From assembly GCF_003696285.1 (NCBI RefSeq), contig NZ_RFFL01000002.1, positions 124,001 to 188,000 on the forward strand: 64,000 bases of DNA. The letters are read 5' to 3'. Below the pieces are notes generated by a model. That model ran no database searches and was not told the DNA's origin. It saw nothing but the letters and a program-made list of their open reading frames with translations. Below are positions 62,381 through 64,000 of the stretch, in pieces. The position numbers were made by a program, and so were the translations under genes. The stretch is from Stutzerimonas nitrititolerans. Lineage in GTDB: Bacteria; Pseudomonadota; Gammaproteobacteria; Pseudomonadales; Pseudomonadaceae. The first letter of the stretch is position 1. Each line of letters starts with the position of its first letter.

Positions 62381-63518
62381 GGTTCCGCTTTCCATTACTC
62401 AGCATTTCTTCGAGCAGATCTCGGTACTGCTTGCGAAAATCCTCAATAGCATGCGCCCGACAAAGATACTCGTATGTTCGCTGCCCCTCTTTTGCGCGCT
62501 CCTGGGGTGTCAGCAAAACAATCTCCCGCAACCGCTCCGCCAATAACATCGGCTGGCCAGCAGGATAAGTACGCCCACCACTGTCCTCCAGAATTGGTCG
62601 CATGCTGTCGATATCCGAGCCGACAACCGGCAAGCGGGCACTCATCCCCTCAAGCAGTGCCAGAGGCAAGCCTTCACTGACAGAAGACATCACGAAAACA
62701 TCATAGGCTCTGACATATTGCAGGGCATCGTCCTTTGCCCCCAGCAAACGTACCCGCCCGCCCAACTGGCGAGCCTGGATTATCGCCTCCATTTCCTGGC
62801 GTAAGCGTCCCTCGCCAATAATGGCCAGTAGCGCTTGAGGATAATCATCCTTTATCTCGCTGAACGCCTCCAGCAACTGGACATGCCCTTTGGCCGGAAC
62901 CAAGCGTCCGATGGTACCGATCACAAACGCATCCTCGGGTAAGCCCAGCAACTGCCGTGCTTGCGGCTTGGGATGTTGCAAGCGTTCGGCGCGAGAAATA
63001 TCGATAGCGTTGTTGATCTGCCGAACGTTATACGGTTTGAAGCCCGCACCGCTGTTGATCAAGTCATCGCAAACAGCGCGGGAAACTCCCACCATTCGCC
63101 AAGCCTTACTGATCAAGGCGCGACTTTCCCAGCGGCGATAAGGGCGATCATACTCGCCAAGGCCATGCAAGACCCCGACACAGGCTGGTATGCGCAGAAC
63201 GAGATTCAGCAGCATCATCATATTGATAGGCTTGAAACGATGTGCAATGACCGCATCGTAGCCCTGAGCACGACAATGCCTGTACAGCAGCCAAAGTGCT
63301 TTGAGACGCAGCCCCTTGGTCGAAGCGCTGCTCAAGTCGAAATACACCGAGCGTGCCGCCCGGCTTTCAGGCTCGCCAGGTTTTGGTCGGCCACGCAGAA
63401 ATACGGTGGTCACCTCGTAGGTTTGCGTCGGTAACCCTTGAATTACCTGTTCGGCGAGATCCGAAGCATTGACGTTATAGCGATTCTGCAGCTGTAAAAC
63501 TTTGATCTTACGAGTCAT
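62373..63518 (-). CDS. Family 4 glycosyltransferase
   Basis: A 381-residue GT-B enzyme of the group 1/GT4 kind. Marks are GVLHGLGEYDRPYRRWES, the second-domain start VIGTIGRLVPAKGHVQLLEAF, and the E-x7-E sequence SEGLPLALLEGMSARLPVVGSD. It probably builds LPS core or O-antigen in the cytoplasm. ATG 63518 is 2 bases from the upstream gene's stop. Part of a minus-strand glycosyltransferase operon. Confidence 0.85.
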   Translation of the reverse strand: MTRKIKVLQLQNRYNVNASDLAEQVIQGLPTQTYEVTTVFLRGRPKPGEPESRAARSVYFDLSSASTKGLRLKALWLLYRHCRAQGYDAVIAHRFKPINMMMLLNLVLRIPACVGVLHGLGEYDRPYRRWESRALISKAWRMVGVSRAVCDDLINSGAGFKPYNVRQINNAIDISRAERLQHPKPQARQLLGLPEDAFVIGTIGRLVPAKGHVQLLEAFSEIKDDYPQALLAIIGEGRLRQEMEAIIQARQLGGRVRLLGAKDDALQYVRAYDVFVMSSVSEGLPLALLEGMSARLPVVGSDIDSMRPILEDSGGRTYPAGQPMLLAERLREIVLLTPQERAKEGQRTYEYLCRAHAIEDFRKQYRDLLEEMLSNGKRNHE

Positions 63519-63520
63519 TG

Positions 63521-64000
63521 CTAACTGCCCAGCCACAACCGCAGCGCCTTGCGCGCATAGGAAACATTCAACAGTACACGGCGGTCATGCCGTAACGCCG
63601 TACGAAAGTACTCCTTGGCGGCGCCAGCATCACCCGCCAAATAAGCGCTGCGAAACAACGACAGGCATCGCTGCACGGCAAATTCCTTTTTCAATATTTG
63701 AAATTCCTCGTCCAACCGTTGCGGTGAAAAGACCTCATCAACCAATGCCAATCCTCCGGCTTTGGCATGACTGAACTGATGTCGAAGGCTGTCGTCATGT
63801 TTGTGAATCACAGCCAGGGGCTGCGCCAGCACTGTGCACGGATAATTGGCCAGCACCTGACTGAATACCGGGATATCTTCTGCACTACGGAATTGCTCGG
63901 GATAGCCACCGCGCGAAAACACCTCGCAATGCATGGCGCAGGCTCCGTTGGACAACGCGAACCGCTTGTCCAGCAGGTAACCACGCAGCCTGTCCAGGCG
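63521..64000 (-). CDS. Glycosyltransferase, probably family 2, C-terminal part (cut by window edge)
   Basis: The frame is open to the right edge, so the N-terminus and the defining motifs lie outside. The visible 159 codons contain FALSNGACAMHCEVF and SAEDIPVFSQVLANYPC, where the ED in SAEDIP resembles the catalytic acids of GT2 enzymes, then HKHDDSLRH. The helical tail is not diagnostic. Two bases separate it from the next gene, so they share an operon. Call rests on these few motifs and on context. Confidence 0.6.
   Translation of the reverse strand, partial: RLDRLRGYLLDKRFALSNGACAMHCEVFSRGGYPEQFRSAEDIPVFSQVLANYPCTVLAQPLAVIHKHDDSLRHQFSHAKAGGLALVDEVFSPQRLDEEFQILKKEFAVQRCLSLFRSAYLAGDAGAAKEYFRTALRHDRRVLLNVSYARKALRLWLGS

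Overview
The window is about 64 kb of GC-rich, gene-dense chromosome from a gammaproteobacterium of the family Pseudomonadaceae. The evidence is SutA, AlgC with its long N-terminal extension, Crc, PauR, the OlsB/OlsA pair, and the gene order. From memory, that order follows blocks of the Pseudomonas aeruginosa chromosome (dapF to comM, rep to dadA/lrp, radC to crc, nudF to tolC, waaA to msbA). Stutzerimonas or the P. mendocina group is my guess at genus level; the sequence itself does not settle it. No rRNA, tRNA, CRISPR array, prophage or transposase gene was seen.

Layout. 1-4.6 kb: the end of lysA, then dapF, a DUF484 gene, xerC and a HAD phosphatase, with sutA and a YjbQ-family gene on the other strand. 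4.6-8.6 kb: glnK-amtB (nitrogen), ubiK and comM. 8.7-12.8 kb: a BCCT betaine/choline-type transporter and the Rep helicase. 13.1-21.8 kb: a metabolic block that looks accessory. It has an IclR regulator, a methylmalonate-semialdehyde-type dehydrogenase, an iron alcohol dehydrogenase, a stand-alone FtcD-C (cyclodeaminase/cyclohydrolase) gene coupled to a GAPDH-family gene, and two tandem GH13 glucosidase/trehalose-synthase-like genes. 22-30 kb: xpt, a cupin, cytochrome c5, and an alanine/polyamine region (pauR, ridA, dadA, lrp, a PuuB-like oxidase) in which dadX is missing, then a phospholipase D-family lipoprotein. 30-34 kb: a secreted protein, a chemoreceptor with its sensor at the C-terminus, and a membrane protein of unknown function. 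34-42.6 kb: radC, coaBC, dut, algC, argB, a DUF4124 protein, pyrE and crc. 42.6-49.6 kb: cpdA, yqiB-like, nudF, a lipoprotein, thiC with a TPP riboswitch, and a TolC-like channel. 49.6-64 kb: ornithine-lipid genes olsBA, waaA, an FAD oxidoreductase plus aldo/keto reductase pair, hldE, msbA, and an LPS-assembly region of visibly lower GC with a ligase-kinase fusion and three glycosyltransferases, the last cut by the window edge.

The most interesting points are these. (1) In the IclR block, a sigma70-like promoter sits between two matching TGAGAC-N5-GTCTCR palindromes 62 bp apart. (2) The second GH13 enzyme has non-consensus residues in conserved region I. (3) The O-antigen ligase is fused to a WaaP-like kinase domain. 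(4) A family of about 268-bp structured, MITE-like elements (two full copies plus a 54-bp derivative) supplies the waaA stop codon and abuts a ribosome binding site. (5) Several other families of dispersed hairpin repeats lie in the intergenic gaps.
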